From: Rhodovastum sp963714255
Lineage (GTDB): Bacteria; Pseudomonadota; Alphaproteobacteria; Acetobacterales; Acetobacteraceae
NCBI GenBank assembly: GCA_963714255.1
Contig: CAVQNU010000006.1
Span: 1-64,000 of the forward strand
DNA: 64,000 nt
Reading direction: 5' to 3'
Shown: positions 1 to 8,765 of the stretch, in pieces
Numbering within the stretch: position 1 is the stretch's first letter
How the letters are laid out: every line of letters starts with the position of its first letter
The notes under the pieces: generated by a model
Seen by the model: the letters and a program-made list of their open reading frames with translations, nothing else
What the model was told of the DNA's origin: nothing
Databases searched by the model: none
Program-made: the position numbers and the translations under genes

Positions 1-637
1 TCGGATCGGCGATCTGGTCGTGCCAGCGTTCCACCGGAACCTGGGTCGCCAGTATGGTCGAGCCGCGCTGGTGGCGATCGTCGATCACCTCCAGCAGGTC
101 GCGCCGCTGCTCGCCGGTCAGCTTCACCATCAGCCAGTCATCCAGGATCAGCAGCCGCACCTTCGACACCTGCGCCAGCAGGCGGGCGTATTTGCCCTCG
201 GCGCGCGCCATCGCCAGGTCATCGAGCAGCCGCGGCAGGCGCTGGTAGCGCACCGACAGGCCGCCGCGCGCCGCCTGGTTGCCGAGCGCACAGGCGATGA
301 ACGATTTGCCCAGGCCGGTCGCTCCCAGAACCAGAACGTTGTCGTGCTGGCGCAGCCAGTCGCCGCTGGCGAGCCTGCGCATCAGGCTGCGGTCCAGGCC
401 GCGCGGCGTGCGGTAGTCGATGTCCTCCGGACAGGCGGCCTGCCGCAGCCGGGCCGCGCGCAGCCGCTGCGCCAGCGCGAGATTGTGCCGCTCGACCTCC
501 TCGCGGTCGACCAGCAGGGCGAGGCGTTCGTCGAACGACAGCCCGGCGATGTCGGGTTGGCCGAGTTGCTCTTCCAGGGCGCGCGCCATGCCGGTCAGGC
601 GCATCTGCCGCAGCTTCTCGATCGATGGGTGGATCAC
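1..637 (-). CDS. istB: IS21-family helper ATPase IstB, C-terminus cut by window edge
   Basis: IstB is the AAA+ ATPase that works with the IstA transposase in target selection for IS21 elements. About 212 residues are visible. The Walker A motif GATGLGKS and Walker B LLILDDW are present, and the N-terminal reading IHPSIEKLRQMRLTGMAR is typical of the family. I chose the GTG at 637 because a GAGGGGG ribosome-binding site sits just upstream and the gene starts 10 bases after the stop of the istA-type gene, the normal istA-istB arrangement. The reading frame continues off the left edge, so completeness cannot be judged. The upstream istA is truncated, so this copy probably cannot move without help. 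Confidence 0.88.
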   Translation of the reverse strand, partial: MIHPSIEKLRQMRLTGMARALEEQLGQPDIAGLSFDERLALLVDREEVERHNLALAQRLRAARLRQAACPEDIDYRTPRGLDRSLMRRLASGDWLRQHDNVLVLGATGLGKSFIACALGNQAARGGLSVRYQRLPRLLDDLAMARAEGKYARLLAQVSKVRLLILDDWLMVKLTGEQRRDLLEVIDDRHQRGSTILATQVPVERWHDQIADP

Positions 638-647
638 GCTCGCCCCC

Positions 648-1892
648 TCAATTGTAGTAGCCGGGACCACGCACGTTGGCGTGGAGGCCGAGGCCGTCGT
701 CGTGCGGTGCGTCAAGGAAGGGCTGGCGCTGGTCGGCCTTGAGCAACTGCTCGACGTAGCGCGACGACAGCGCGCCCGCCGCCAGTCCGCGCTCGCAGGT
801 GAGTTCCAGCCGTGCCCGGCCATAGGTCTTCGCCAGGCGCAGCACACCGAGGCAGGTACGCACGCCCTGCTCGGGATGCTCGCGCGCTTCGAACAGCCGA
901 GCGACATAGGCGCCGGTCGCCATTCCCAGCGCCGCCGCGTCCTCGCGCAGTTTCTCCGGCATCCGCCGCGCCATCGCCTGGTGCGCCGGCGGCATGTGCT
1001 CGCAGAGCGTGGTGTGCTGGGCGCGCCGGAAACTACGTGGATGGCTGGCCACCCGCTCGTTCCTGACGAACACGCTCACCGCCGTCGCGGTCAGGAACAC
1101 GTCGACCCGTTCGTGCACCAGCCGATAGGGGACAGAGTAATAGTGATCGTCGACGGCGATGTGGTAGTCGACGTTGACGCGGGCGGTCAGCCACTGGCCG
1201 ATGGCGAACGGCTCGGCTGGCAGAGGCTTCAGCGCCGAGCGCTCGATCGCTTCGAACAGCGACCGCCGGCTGCCCTCACGCGGCGGGCTGAACGGGCGGT
1301 TGTTCCACGCCTCGACCAGCACGGCGATCGTCGCGTTGGCCTCGGCGCGTGACAGAAGCCGACGGTCGCGCAACGGTGCCAAAACCCATCTCTCGACGTG
1401 CTTGACTGCACTTTCTACCGACGACTTGTCACGCGGGCGGCGCACGCGCGCCGGAACGATGGCGATGCCATAGTGCTGCGCCAGTTCGTAGTAGGCCCGG
1501 TTCAGCACCGGGTCATAGTACCAGGCATCGGTGACGCCGCTCTTGAGGTTGTCCGGCACCAACTTCTCGGGGCAGCCGCCGATGGCGGTCAGCGCCCGCA
1601 CGTGCGAGCCAAGCCAGTCCTCCTGGCCCTGCGTCCAGGTCGTCTCGGCGTAGACCAGGTTCGAGCACGGCAGGCAGGCCACAAACACCTGCGCCTCCCG
1701 CGGCAGGCCCATGTCCATCACCGTGAGCGTCATCCCGGCGTAGTCGACTTCGAGCGCCTCGCCCGCGCGGTGAATCTGCCGCATCGTCGGCGGCCGCGAC
1801 ACTTTCTGCCAGGCGCGGAAGTGACGCAGGAACTGCGTGTACTGGTACCCGTCCGGCTGCCCGTCGTTGCGGATTCCGACGAAGGCGGCCAC
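648..1892 (-). pseudogene. istA: IS21-family transposase IstA, N-terminal DNA-binding part deleted
   Basis: This is a DDE (rve-type) transposase of IS21. About 414 residues remain of the usual 500 or so. The readable part begins a few residues before the PDGY motif that follows the helix-turn-helix region. It contains the catalytic-domain blocks EVDYAGMTLTV and LVPDNLKSGV and the C-terminal IstA region ending GPGYYN. The roughly 100 N-terminal residues that bind the element ends are missing. Instead, 23-bp terminal repeats of an IS21 element abut the gene directly at 1895. An internal deletion joining the end repeats to the gene body is the simplest reading. It is probably inactive. Confidence 0.85.
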
Positions 1893-1894
1893 CT

Positions 1895-1963
1895 ATTCCA
1901 ATCGCATCGCGGCCACCATTCCAATTTGATGGCGGCCACCGTTCCAATCTCATGGCGGCCAGG
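1895..1963 (-). repeat. Three tandem 23-bp IS21 terminal repeats
   Basis: Three consecutive 23-bp units lie at 1895-1917, 1918-1940 and 1941-1963. On the minus strand each has the form GGTGGCCGC(C/G)AT....ATTGGAA(T/C). Such repeats are the transposase-binding sites at IS21 ends. They match the five units at 4770-4884 in design but not in exact sequence, so they belong to a different IS21 element. A degenerate fourth unit (GGTGGCCGCCTTCGTCGGAAT) overlaps the first codons of the truncated istA. Confidence 0.85.
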
Positions 1964-2087
1964 CTGGCATCGTCTCGAAGGTCGGTTTTGGTCATGTCAT
2001 AGGGGGGCGGTCCGGGTCAAGCGTCAGGGCGCTGCTTGCGTCAATGCTGCTTGAAGACCTCCGCAGATGAGATCCCTCTATGGCAGT

Positions 2088-2393
2088 TTAGTCGCGTCCA
2101 TAGCCACGTGGTGGCTCAATGTCGGCAAGTTCCGTGAGGTCTAGATCGACGATGGCCGCAAGCGCCTCGGCAGTTGGGCTGTCGCTCAGACTGTCGGGGA
2201 GCGCGGCGAGCCACTTGGCATACTCGGCTTGTAGTGCGAGCAACTCGGCAACCGCGTCACGCCAACGCTGGGGACGGCTGCGGCTGGCAGACTTGATCCG
2301 CGGGTCGGTTGGTCGGCGCGTTCGTGGCTGCTCCGGCGCCGGCGTGTCGGCACAGCCGGCGGACATCTCGGCCGGCATTTCGGGCGCGTTCAT
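2088..2393 (-). CDS. Small accessory protein encoded after istB in an IS21 element
   Basis: The product has 101 residues. Its ATG overlaps the istB stop codon (ATGA), which suggests translational coupling. The N-terminal third is rich in Pro, Arg and Ala and looks disordered. The C-terminal two thirds contain WRDAVAELLALQAEYAKWL and a closing DLTELADIEPPRGYGRD, a pattern I recognise from small proteins that follow istB in some proteobacterial IS21 elements. Its function is not known to me. Position and coupling point to a role with the transposition proteins, or to a passenger retained with them. Confidence 0.7.
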   Translation of the reverse strand: MNAPEMPAEMSAGCADTPAPEQPRTRRPTDPRIKSASRSRPQRWRDAVAELLALQAEYAKWLAALPDSLSDSPTAEALAAIVDLDLTELADIEPPRGYGRD

Positions 2394-3124
2394 CAGGCAG
2401 CCGCCGGCTTGCGCCGGCTCTCTCCCTTGAGGTCGATGCGGTGGGCGTTGTGGACAACGCGGTCGAGGATGGCATCGGCGAGCGTGGGGTTGCCAACGAT
2501 CTCGTACCAGTGGTCGACCGGCACCTGGCTGGTGATGATCAACGAGCGGGCGTTGTAGCGGTCCTCAACGATCTCCAGCAGGTCGCGGCGCTGCTCGGCG
2601 GTCAGCGGTTCCGGCCCCCAGTCATCGAGGATCAGCAGATCGACCTTGGCAAGTTGCCGCATGAGCCTGGCGTAGCGGCCGTCACCGCGCGCCAGGGCCA
2701 GTGCCGAAAACAGCCGCGGGCAGCGCTGGTAAAGGACCGACAGGTTATCGCGGCATGCCTTGTCGCCCAGCGCGCAGGCCAGCCAAGACTTCCCGGTTCC
2801 GCATTTGCCCGTGATCAAACAATGCCGATGCTCGCGGATCCAGTCGCAACTGGCCAGTCGCAGAAACAGCGTTCGGTCGAGACCCCGCTGCGTGCGGAAG
2901 TCAACGTCCTCGACGGTGGCAGCGTGCCGCAGCTTGGCGGTGCGCGCGCGGGCCTCGAAGCGCTTCTGTTGCCGCAGCGTGGCTTCGCGCTCGACCAGCA
3001 GGCCAAGCCACTCGGCATGCTCCAGGGCGCGGGCTTCGGGATTGGCGGCCAGTTCCTCGAAAGCTTTGGCCATGCCCTCCAGCCCAAGCTCGCGTAGTCG
3101 ATCCAGTGTTGGATGCTTCAGCAA
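2393..3124 (-). CDS. istB: IS21-family helper ATPase IstB
   Basis: This is a full-length IstB AAA+ ATPase of about 243 residues. It shows Walker A GKCGTGKS, Walker B LLILDDW and the C-terminal VVHNAHRIDLKGES found in IstB. The frame is open far upstream, but homology starts at LKHPTLDRLRELGLEGM. I therefore chose the TTG at 3124, 10 bases after a GAGGAG ribosome-binding site and just after the istA stop. The downstream gene overlaps its stop codon. It acts with the IstA encoded immediately upstream. Confidence 0.88.
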   Translation of the reverse strand: MLKHPTLDRLRELGLEGMAKAFEELAANPEARALEHAEWLGLLVEREATLRQQKRFEARARTAKLRHAATVEDVDFRTQRGLDRTLFLRLASCDWIREHRHCLITGKCGTGKSWLACALGDKACRDNLSVLYQRCPRLFSALALARGDGRYARLMRQLAKVDLLILDDWGPEPLTAEQRRDLLEIVEDRYNARSLIITSQVPVDHWYEIVGNPTLADAILDRVVHNAHRIDLKGESRRKPAAA

Positions 3125-3138
3125 GGTCTTTATTCTCC

Positions 3139-4680
3139 TCAATGGAAGTAGCCGGAGCCGCGGATGTTGTCGTGCAGCAGAGGCGTGCCGTCCGCAGCTT
3201 GCGGCGACGCCTTCTGGTCGAGACGGTGTTTGAAGATCGAGGCGACGGAGGCGTAGGACAGCACCCCGATCTCGATGGCGCGCAGGCTGACCGCCTCGGC
3301 GCGCGCCGCCTCGATGCCGCGGAACAGCCGCAGCACACCAAGGCAGGTGCGAAACCCCTGCTCCGGATGCGGCCGGCGGGCCAGCACGGCCAGGATCAGC
3401 GCTTCGGTGTTGGGGCCGATCTCGCGTGCCTGGCGCTGGAAGCGTTCTGGCGTCCATTCCGCGTAGCGCCGGTGCGCGTTCGGCATGTGCTCGGGCTGGG
3501 TGCCGTGCCGCGGCCCGCCGTAGCGGCGCGCATGGGCGGCGACGCGCTTGCCGCGGTGGAACACCTCGATGGTGCGGGCGGTGGCGCGGGTGTCGACCTG
3601 CTCGCGGATCAGCGCATGCGGCACCGAGTAGAAGAAGCCGGCCACCTCGACGTGGTAGTCGATGCCGACGCGGGCGAGATGCCATTCGGCATACTCGTAG
3701 TCTTCATCAGGCAATGGCTGCATGAAGGGCCGCTCGATCGTGTCGAACAGCTGGCGGCGGCTCGCGCCCAGGCGGCGCATCTCGCGGTCGTTCATCCGCT
3801 CGACGGCTGCGGCGATTGCCGCGTTGCATTCGGCCAGGGAGAAGAACGTGACATTCCGCAGGCGGCCGAGGATATAGTACTGGGCGAAACGCACGCCCGC
3901 TTCAACAGCAGCCTTGTCTTTTGGCTTTCTTGGACGTGCCGGGAGAATGCCGACGTGGTAGTGCGTCGCCAGCTTGCCGTAGGTGCGGTTTATCTCGGGA
4001 TCGTAGAACGAGGCCTTGTTGACGCCGCTGCGGAGATTATCCGGGACCAGCAGGCGCGGCACCGCGCCCCAGAACCGGAACATCCGCACGTGCGCGCCGA
4101 TCCAGTCCGGCAGGCTCTGTGTCCAGGTCGCCTCGGCGTACGTGAGGTTCGACGCCCCCAGCACGCCGACGAAGATCTCCGCCATGCGCACTTCGCCGGT
4201 GAGCGGGTCGGTGATCGGCACCTTCTTGCCGGAGTAGTCGACGAACGCCTTGTGCCCGGCAACGTGGGTCTGGCGCATGGTCGGCGACAGCCGGCGTTCG
4301 AACTCCCGGTACAGCTCGCAGAACCGGCTGTAGCCGTAGCCCTGCGGATGGGCCGCGTCGTATTCCTCCCACAGGATCAACAGGCTGACGCCGGGGCGCT
4401 TCATCTCCCGCACCAGTGCCGCCCAGTCGGGTTCGGGATAGCGCCGGGCGCCCGGCTTGGAACTCGGCGCCGGGAACAGCAACTGCTCCAGCGCCTCGTC
4501 CGTCAGATCCGCCGGCAGCGGCCAGCCAAGCCCGGCCGCACCCGCCCGGCTCAGGTAGTCCTGCACCGTGGTGCGGCCGACGCCGACCTCCCGAGCGATC
4601 ACGCGCGCGCTCGCATGATCCCCGAAATGCAGCTGCAGAACCTGGCGTATCCGCCGCATGGTCAGTCTCTCCGTCGGCAT
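3139..4680 (-). CDS. istA: IS21-family transposase IstA
   Basis: This is a complete IstA of about 513 residues. An N-terminal helix-turn-helix (MRRIRQVLQLHF, then VGRTTVQDYLSRAG) is followed by the integrase-like DDE core (HKAFVDYSGKKVPI, LVPDNLRSGVNKA, AAVEAGVRFAQ) and a C-terminal domain ending NIRGSGYFH. The ATG at 4680 gives MPTERLTMRRIRQV and has GGAGGG just upstream. An in-frame ATG at 4728 is less likely because the extra residues do not resemble the family. Five terminal repeats lie 90 bases upstream, as expected for an intact IS21 left end. Confidence 0.9.
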   Translation of the reverse strand: MPTERLTMRRIRQVLQLHFGDHASARVIAREVGVGRTTVQDYLSRAGAAGLGWPLPADLTDEALEQLLFPAPSSKPGARRYPEPDWAALVREMKRPGVSLLILWEEYDAAHPQGYGYSRFCELYREFERRLSPTMRQTHVAGHKAFVDYSGKKVPITDPLTGEVRMAEIFVGVLGASNLTYAEATWTQSLPDWIGAHVRMFRFWGAVPRLLVPDNLRSGVNKASFYDPEINRTYGKLATHYHVGILPARPRKPKDKAAVEAGVRFAQYYILGRLRNVTFFSLAECNAAIAAAVERMNDREMRRLGASRRQLFDTIERPFMQPLPDEDYEYAEWHLARVGIDYHVEVAGFFYSVPHALIREQVDTRATARTIEVFHRGKRVAAHARRYGGPRHGTQPEHMPNAHRRYAEWTPERFQRQAREIGPNTEALILAVLARRPHPEQGFRTCLGVLRLFRGIEAARAEAVSLRAIEIGVLSYASVASIFKHRLDQKASPQAADGTPLLHDNIRGSGYFH

Positions 4681-4769
4681 CCCATCCCTCCATCGGTTGC
4701 GATGGTGGATTGGATGCCAGGTGAACACTGGCCTGCGAGACGATCTCCTCCCCCGGATGCCCCCTCAGG

Positions 4770-4884
4770 GGTGGCCGGGATCAGATTGGAATGGTGGCCG
4801 CGATCAAATCGGAACGGTGGCCGCGATCAGGTCGGAATCGTGGCCGCGATGAAATCGGAATACCTGGCCGCGTTGCGTTGGAAT
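4770..4884 (+). repeat. Five tandem 23-bp IS21 terminal repeats
   Basis: Five head-to-tail 23-bp units lie at 4770, 4793, 4816, 4839 and 4862. The consensus is GGTGGCCGCGATCA(A/G)ATCGGAA(T/C), and the outermost unit is the most diverged. They lie just upstream of istA and are the presumed IstA binding sites and promoter-proximal end of this element. Confidence 0.88.
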
Positions 4885-5089
4885 CCGCAGGCGGCGCGGA
4901 CTATTCACGGCAGGCAGGGTGCCGAGATGCGTGAACTGCGAAAGGCGATAGCGGCGCTGCATGCTGAGACGAAGCGGCTGTGCGAGATGGTGTAGGCGGC
5001 TTGCTCCCACGTGGGAACAGAGGACTATCGCGTCATGATCGAAATCCGCGCCGCAGCTACGGCGTTAGTGAAGGTCAGTGTCGGCTAGA

Positions 5090-5659
5090 TTAGAACAGCG
5101 TCTTGACGGCGTGGCAGCCAAGTCGGGGGTTCAGGGTCGGGTCGCCTTCTTCGTAATGCCACCCCTCACGGAAAGGCTGGTATTTCGTAAAACCATCGGG
5201 CCACCACATATAATAGCCGGTTAGACGCCCTATGGTTAGATGGTCATCGGCGTGCCCCCCATTTGAAGCGTTTGGGTTCACGGGGAACAGTCTATACGCA
5301 TCAGTATTCGTCTCAACGTCGTATTTAGCTGCACCAATCCTACCGTTCTTCCCGTCGATTTCCACGGTAAACCGCTCGTCCGAAAAGCAGGTATTGGCGT
5401 TCGGGCAATCCCCGACGATCGGGCATTCATTGCACCCAGGGCTTCCAGACATACATCCGAAGCTACCCTGGCATTTGTGCTGGGATTGACCGTTGCACTC
5501 CAAAAGAACCTTGGGGTCTGCTGGTCGTGGGGTAGTAAATGCGAATAGCGCGACGAGTGCAAACGACGCCGGAATTATCCCCAGAAGCGACGCTCTGACG
5601 ATGGTTGATGTGGCTAATCCTGCCATGCGCGCGCTCCATTCTTTATATATCGAGACCAT
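5090..5659 (-). CDS. Cysteine-rich exported or membrane-anchored protein of unknown function
   Basis: The product has 189 residues and I do not recognise the family. One hydrophobic segment (about residues 22-43, ending LVALFAFTT) is followed by a region with at least nine cysteines within about 55 residues (for example KCQGSFGCMSGSPGCNEC), suggesting disulfides or metal binding outside the cytoplasm. The C-terminal half is rich in Tyr, Trp and Phe and ends with one more cysteine. ATG codons at 5659 and 5626 are both possible starts. The gene is noticeably lower in GC than its neighbours and sits between two insertion sequences, so recent transfer is likely. Confidence 0.6.
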   Translation of the reverse strand: MVSIYKEWSARMAGLATSTIVRASLLGIIPASFALVALFAFTTPRPADPKVLLECNGQSQHKCQGSFGCMSGSPGCNECPIVGDCPNANTCFSDERFTVEIDGKNGRIGAAKYDVETNTDAYRLFPVNPNASNGGHADDHLTIGRLTGYYMWWPDGFTKYQPFREGWHYEEGDPTLNPRLGCHAVKTLF

Positions 5660-5712
5660 TATAACACGCGACGCATCATGTCATGAACACGGCGATGAAT
5701 GGCCGGAGCTTG

Positions 5713-6896
5713 TAATACCAGCCCGCCTAAAGATTGACACACGCCCACTCGCGCGTGCCGATGGAGCGGATGCGATCCGGATCGCTGATGAGGAAGTCCC
5801 AGGACTTCTTGCAGGCTTGCACGATCGCCTTGTAGCTGTTCCAGAGAACGCCGCACAGCTTGTTGCCGCGGAGGTAATCCCAGACGTTCTCCATCGGGTT
5901 CAATTCCGGCGCGTAGGCGGGCAAGGGGAGCAGGGTCATGTTAACGGGAACCTGCAGGCCCCTGCTGGTGGCATGCCATCCGGCGCGATCGCACAGCAAC
6001 AGGGCGTGCGCACCAGGCGCCACCTGTGTACTGATTTCCTGCAGATGGGCGTTCATGGCCTCGGTGTTGACGGCGGGCATGATGATTGCAGCGCCGACGG
6101 CTCGATCCGGGCAGATGGCGCCGAACAGATAGACGGACTCACGACGGTTGTCGCGCACCATCGGCGGCCGCGAGCCCACCGGCGCCCAGATATAGGTGTG
6201 AGTTCCCTGCTGGCCGACCCTGGCTTCGTCTTGGAACCAGATTTCTATGGGCGTGCCGGCCGTGGTTCCGAGCAGCGCTTCCTTGGCTAGATTGCGAAAG
6301 TTTTTTTAAAAGCCTCTTGGGCGGCCGGGTCCTTCTTCGGATGGAACGGGCGCGGCTGCAGCGGCGTCAGTTTGAGTTGGTGCAGCCACTTGCCGATAGT
6401 GCTCTCGTGCACAGTCACCGAGAACCGCCGCGTCACCTCTTCGCGCACGTCCAGACAACGCCAGCGTACCACCTGGTGGATGTCAGGGTCAGGTCCTTTG
6501 ATGACCAACGCCTTCAACTCGGCTTTCTGTTCCTCAGTCAGAAATGGCGTCCGGCCAGGGCTGCTGCGCGACTTCAGCCCATCGACCCCCGCGTCGTTGT
6601 ACCGGTGCACCCAGTCGCGCAGCGTCTGGCGCTCCATACCGCTCTGTGCCGCCGCCTCGGTCCGCGAGTGGCCGTCCAGGATCAGTGCCAACGCCAACAA
6701 TCGACGAACCTGTGCGCCATCGCTACTCTTGCTTGCCAGCGCACGAAGTCCCTCGGCCGAGTGGTCCGACCGTGTGACCACCAACGCAGCGCCCATCCCC
6801 TGCTTCCCTTTGCCAAATGCTCACTCGGCCAAAGAATCGAGGGCGCCGCCAATTCGCAATTCACAAAAGAGTCAACGTCAAGGCGGGTTGGTATCA
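5713..6896 (-). mobile_element. IS630-family insertion sequence
   Basis: An imperfect 26-bp inverted repeat bounds the element: TAATACCAGCCCGCC at 5713 and its complement ending at 6896 (20 of 26 positions match). The ends fit the TA target preference of the family. The element holds one transposase gene in two overlapping frames. Its right end abuts a relic of an ISAzo13-type transposase, so it probably inserted into or next to that element. Confidence 0.78.
5727..6796 (-). CDS. IS630-family transposase made by -1 frameshift
   Basis: This is a DDE transposase of the Tc1/mariner-IS630 group. Frame one starts at 6796 with a helix-turn-helix part (ALILDGHSRTEAAAQSGM) and stops just after an A7 run (T7 at 6301-6307 on the plus strand). 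A -1 slip on AAA-AAA continues as KKNFRNLAKEALLG and then WFQDEARVG. It goes on through CDRAGWHAT and ELNPMENVWDYL to the stop at 5727, giving about 356 residues, normal for the family. The three catalytic acids are the D of FQDEA, the D of CDRAG and the E of NPMEN. Programmed frameshifting on A runs is known in IS630 elements, so I treat the gene as intact. Confidence 0.85.
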
Positions 6897-7195
6897 GTCG
6901 ACACCAAAAGGAAGGAGCCCCTCGGCGACTTCAAGAACGGCGCCGCGACCTATGATCAAAGGGGCATCCCGAGCCTGTCGGGATGCGCGACTTCGCCATC
7001 CCCAAGTTCGGGAAGGTCGCGCCCTATTGCGTCTGCGATGTCGCCGCCAATGATGAATGGGTCACTCTCGCCATCAGCCGCGACACCGACGAAGGCACGC
7101 CGGATGGTAAAGGGGTGGACAGCTGGCATCGCCTCCGCCCCGACGGACGCCTCTACGCGGGCAAGGTGGTCGATTTGGATCGCGTCGATGTCGGT
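6892..7195 (+). pseudogene. Fragment of an ISAzo13-type transposase
   Basis: The translated pieces VSVDTKRKEPLGDFKNG and, in another frame, KFGKVAPYCVCDVAANDEW resemble the central block of ISAzo13 transposases (VDTKKKE.GDFKN, GK..PYGVYD.A.N.GWV). The frame changes at least once and both ends are missing. The left side is cut by the IS630 element and the right side by the 73-bp repeat at 7196. It is non-functional. Confidence 0.6.
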
Positions 7196-7268
7196 GACCG
7201 GGGGCGTTGTGCAGGCGGCGGGCATCGCGGTGCGTCCTTAACAACGGGAGGACGGACCGTGCGACGCT
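7196..7268 (+). repeat. 73-bp direct repeat, copy 1
   Basis: The 73 bases from GACCGGGGGCGTTG to GCGACGCT recur exactly at 8693-8765, 1,497 bases away and in the same orientation. The two copies flank the second IS630 transposase gene. They are far longer than the 2-bp TA duplication expected for IS630. Confidence 0.95.
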
Positions 7269-7279
7269 GGTACACCTCG

Positions 7280-8687
7280 CCGGAAGTGGCGACTCCCTTC
7301 CGGCGGCCGGTCGGAGGGGGTGAGTCTGGTCTGCCACAGGGCGGCACCAATCGTCAGGGGAGGCCGCAAACTCGGCGGTTTTCCGCGAGTCAGCCGCCTT
7401 GCGGATATGGCAGGGACGAGTCTCGACCCCTCGTCCTGATTCGCCGGAGCCTGTGCATGCCCCGCCTGTCCGCTGCCCCGATCGCCCTGACGCCTGCGCA
7501 GGAGGAAGAGCTGCAACGGCTCGCCCGGGCGCACAAGACGCCGCGTAAGCTGGCCGAACGCGCCGAGATGATCCTGCGCTCGGCGGCAGGAACGCCGGTG
7601 CGCGAGATCGCCCGCGAACTCGGCGTCTGGCCGAAGACAGTGCGGCACTGGCGCGCCCAGTGGCTGGCCAGTGCGGCGGACTCGCCGGTGGTGGCGCGGC
7701 TGACCGACGCGCCGCGGCCGGGCGCGCCGGCGACGTTTTCCCCCGAGCAGGTCTGCGCGATCGTGGCGCTGGCCTGCGAGAAGCCGGACGAGCAAAGCAA
7801 CCTGCCCCTCAGTCACTGGAGCCAAAGCGAACTGGCCCGAGAGGCGGTCAGGCGTGGCATCGTGGACAGCATCTCGCACGGCTCTGTCGGGCGTTTTTTA
7901 AAAAAGAGGCCGAACTCAAACCGCATCTCGTGCGCGGCTGGCTGACCCCCAAGCCAGATCCCGAGTTCGAGACCAAGTGCGCCAACGTCTGCACCGTCTA
8001 TCATGCGGCACCGGCGGCGGCGCAGCAGGACATCCGCACGGTCTCGATCGACGAGATGACCGGCGTGCAGGCGCTGGAGCGTGCCGCTCCGGACCTGCCG
8101 ATGCTGCCGGGCAAGGTCGCCCGCCGCGAGTTCGAATACATCCGCCACGGCACCCAGACCCTGATCGCGGCCTTCAACGTCGCCACCGGCCAGGTGATCG
8201 GCACCGTCGGCGACACCCGCACCGAGCAGGACTACGCCAGCTTCCTGGAGCGCCTGTTCGCCACCGGCACCTCGACCACCGGCTGGCGCGTGGTCGCCGA
8301 CAACCTCAACACGCATGTCTCCGAAAGCGTGGTGAGATTGGTCGCCGACCTGTGCGGCATCAAGGACGACCTCGGCGAGAAGGGCAAGTCCGGTGTGCTC
8401 GCCTCGATGGCGACGAGCGAGGCGTTCCTGCGTGATGCCACCCACCGCATCCAGTTTCACTTCACGCCCAAGCATGCGTCGTGGCTCAACCAGATCGAGA
8501 TCTGGTTCTCCATCCTCGTGCGCAAGCTGCTGCGCCGCGCCAGCTTTGTGTCGAAGCAGGATCTGAAGGCTCGGATAGAGGCGTTCATCACCTACTTCAA
8601 CCGCACCCTGGCCAAGCCGTTCAAATGGACCATGACCGGCAAGCCGCTCGCTGCGTGAGGGCCGCCGGAATGGGGGCCGCTTTTCCG
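7280..8687 (+). mobile_element. Second IS630-family insertion sequence
   Basis: Probable inverted ends are GCCGGAAGTGGCGACTCCC at 7280 and its partial complement ending near 8687. The best-matching stretch is TTCCGGCGGCC (7298-7308) against GGCCGCCGGAA (8660-8670). They bracket one transposase gene with a -1 frameshift site. The exact ends are uncertain because the arms match only in part. Confidence 0.65.
7457..8658 (+). CDS. IS630-family transposase made by -1 frameshift at A_AAA_AAG
   Basis: The first frame starts at ATG 7457 and carries helix-turn-helix sequence (AGTPVREIARELGVWPKTV). It stops at 7945 if there is no shift. The heptamer A_AAA_AAG at 7900-7906 is in the correct phase for a -1 slip. 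After it the frame reads EAELKPHLVRGWL and runs to 8658 for a product of about 400 residues. Catalytic acids are visible as the D of SIDEMTG, the D of VVADNLNTH and the E of LNQIEIWF. The same heptamer type drives frameshifting in E. coli dnaX. The gene is probably intact. Confidence 0.85.
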
Positions 8688-8692
8688 ACAAG

Positions 8693-8765
8693 GACCGGGG
8701 GCGTTGTGCAGGCGGCGGGCATCGCGGTGCGTCCTTAACAACGGGAGGACGGACCGTGCGACGCT
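8693..8765 (+). repeat. 73-bp direct repeat, copy 2
   Basis: This is an exact copy of 7196-7268. It lies directly after the inverted end of the second IS630 element. Confidence 0.95.

Larger units (their letters stand above)
2088..4884 (-). mobile_element. IS21-family insertion sequence (istA-istB-accessory ORF)
   Basis: The element reads from right to left. It has five 23-bp terminal repeats (4770-4884), istA, istB, and a small coupled reading frame ending at 2088. All three genes are intact, so it may be functional. The right end is given by the repeats. The left end could not be placed because no matching terminal repeat was found between 1964 and 2087, so the left boundary given is only the end of the last gene. 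Confidence 0.75.

Noticed and set aside
4885..4995. Short plus-strand reading MRELRKAIAALHAETKRLCEMV with coding-like composition
   Set aside because: Only 22 residues follow its ATG, the upstream part is IS21 end repeat, and no family is recognised. It could be the tail of a gene cut by the IS21 insertion, but that cannot be supported.
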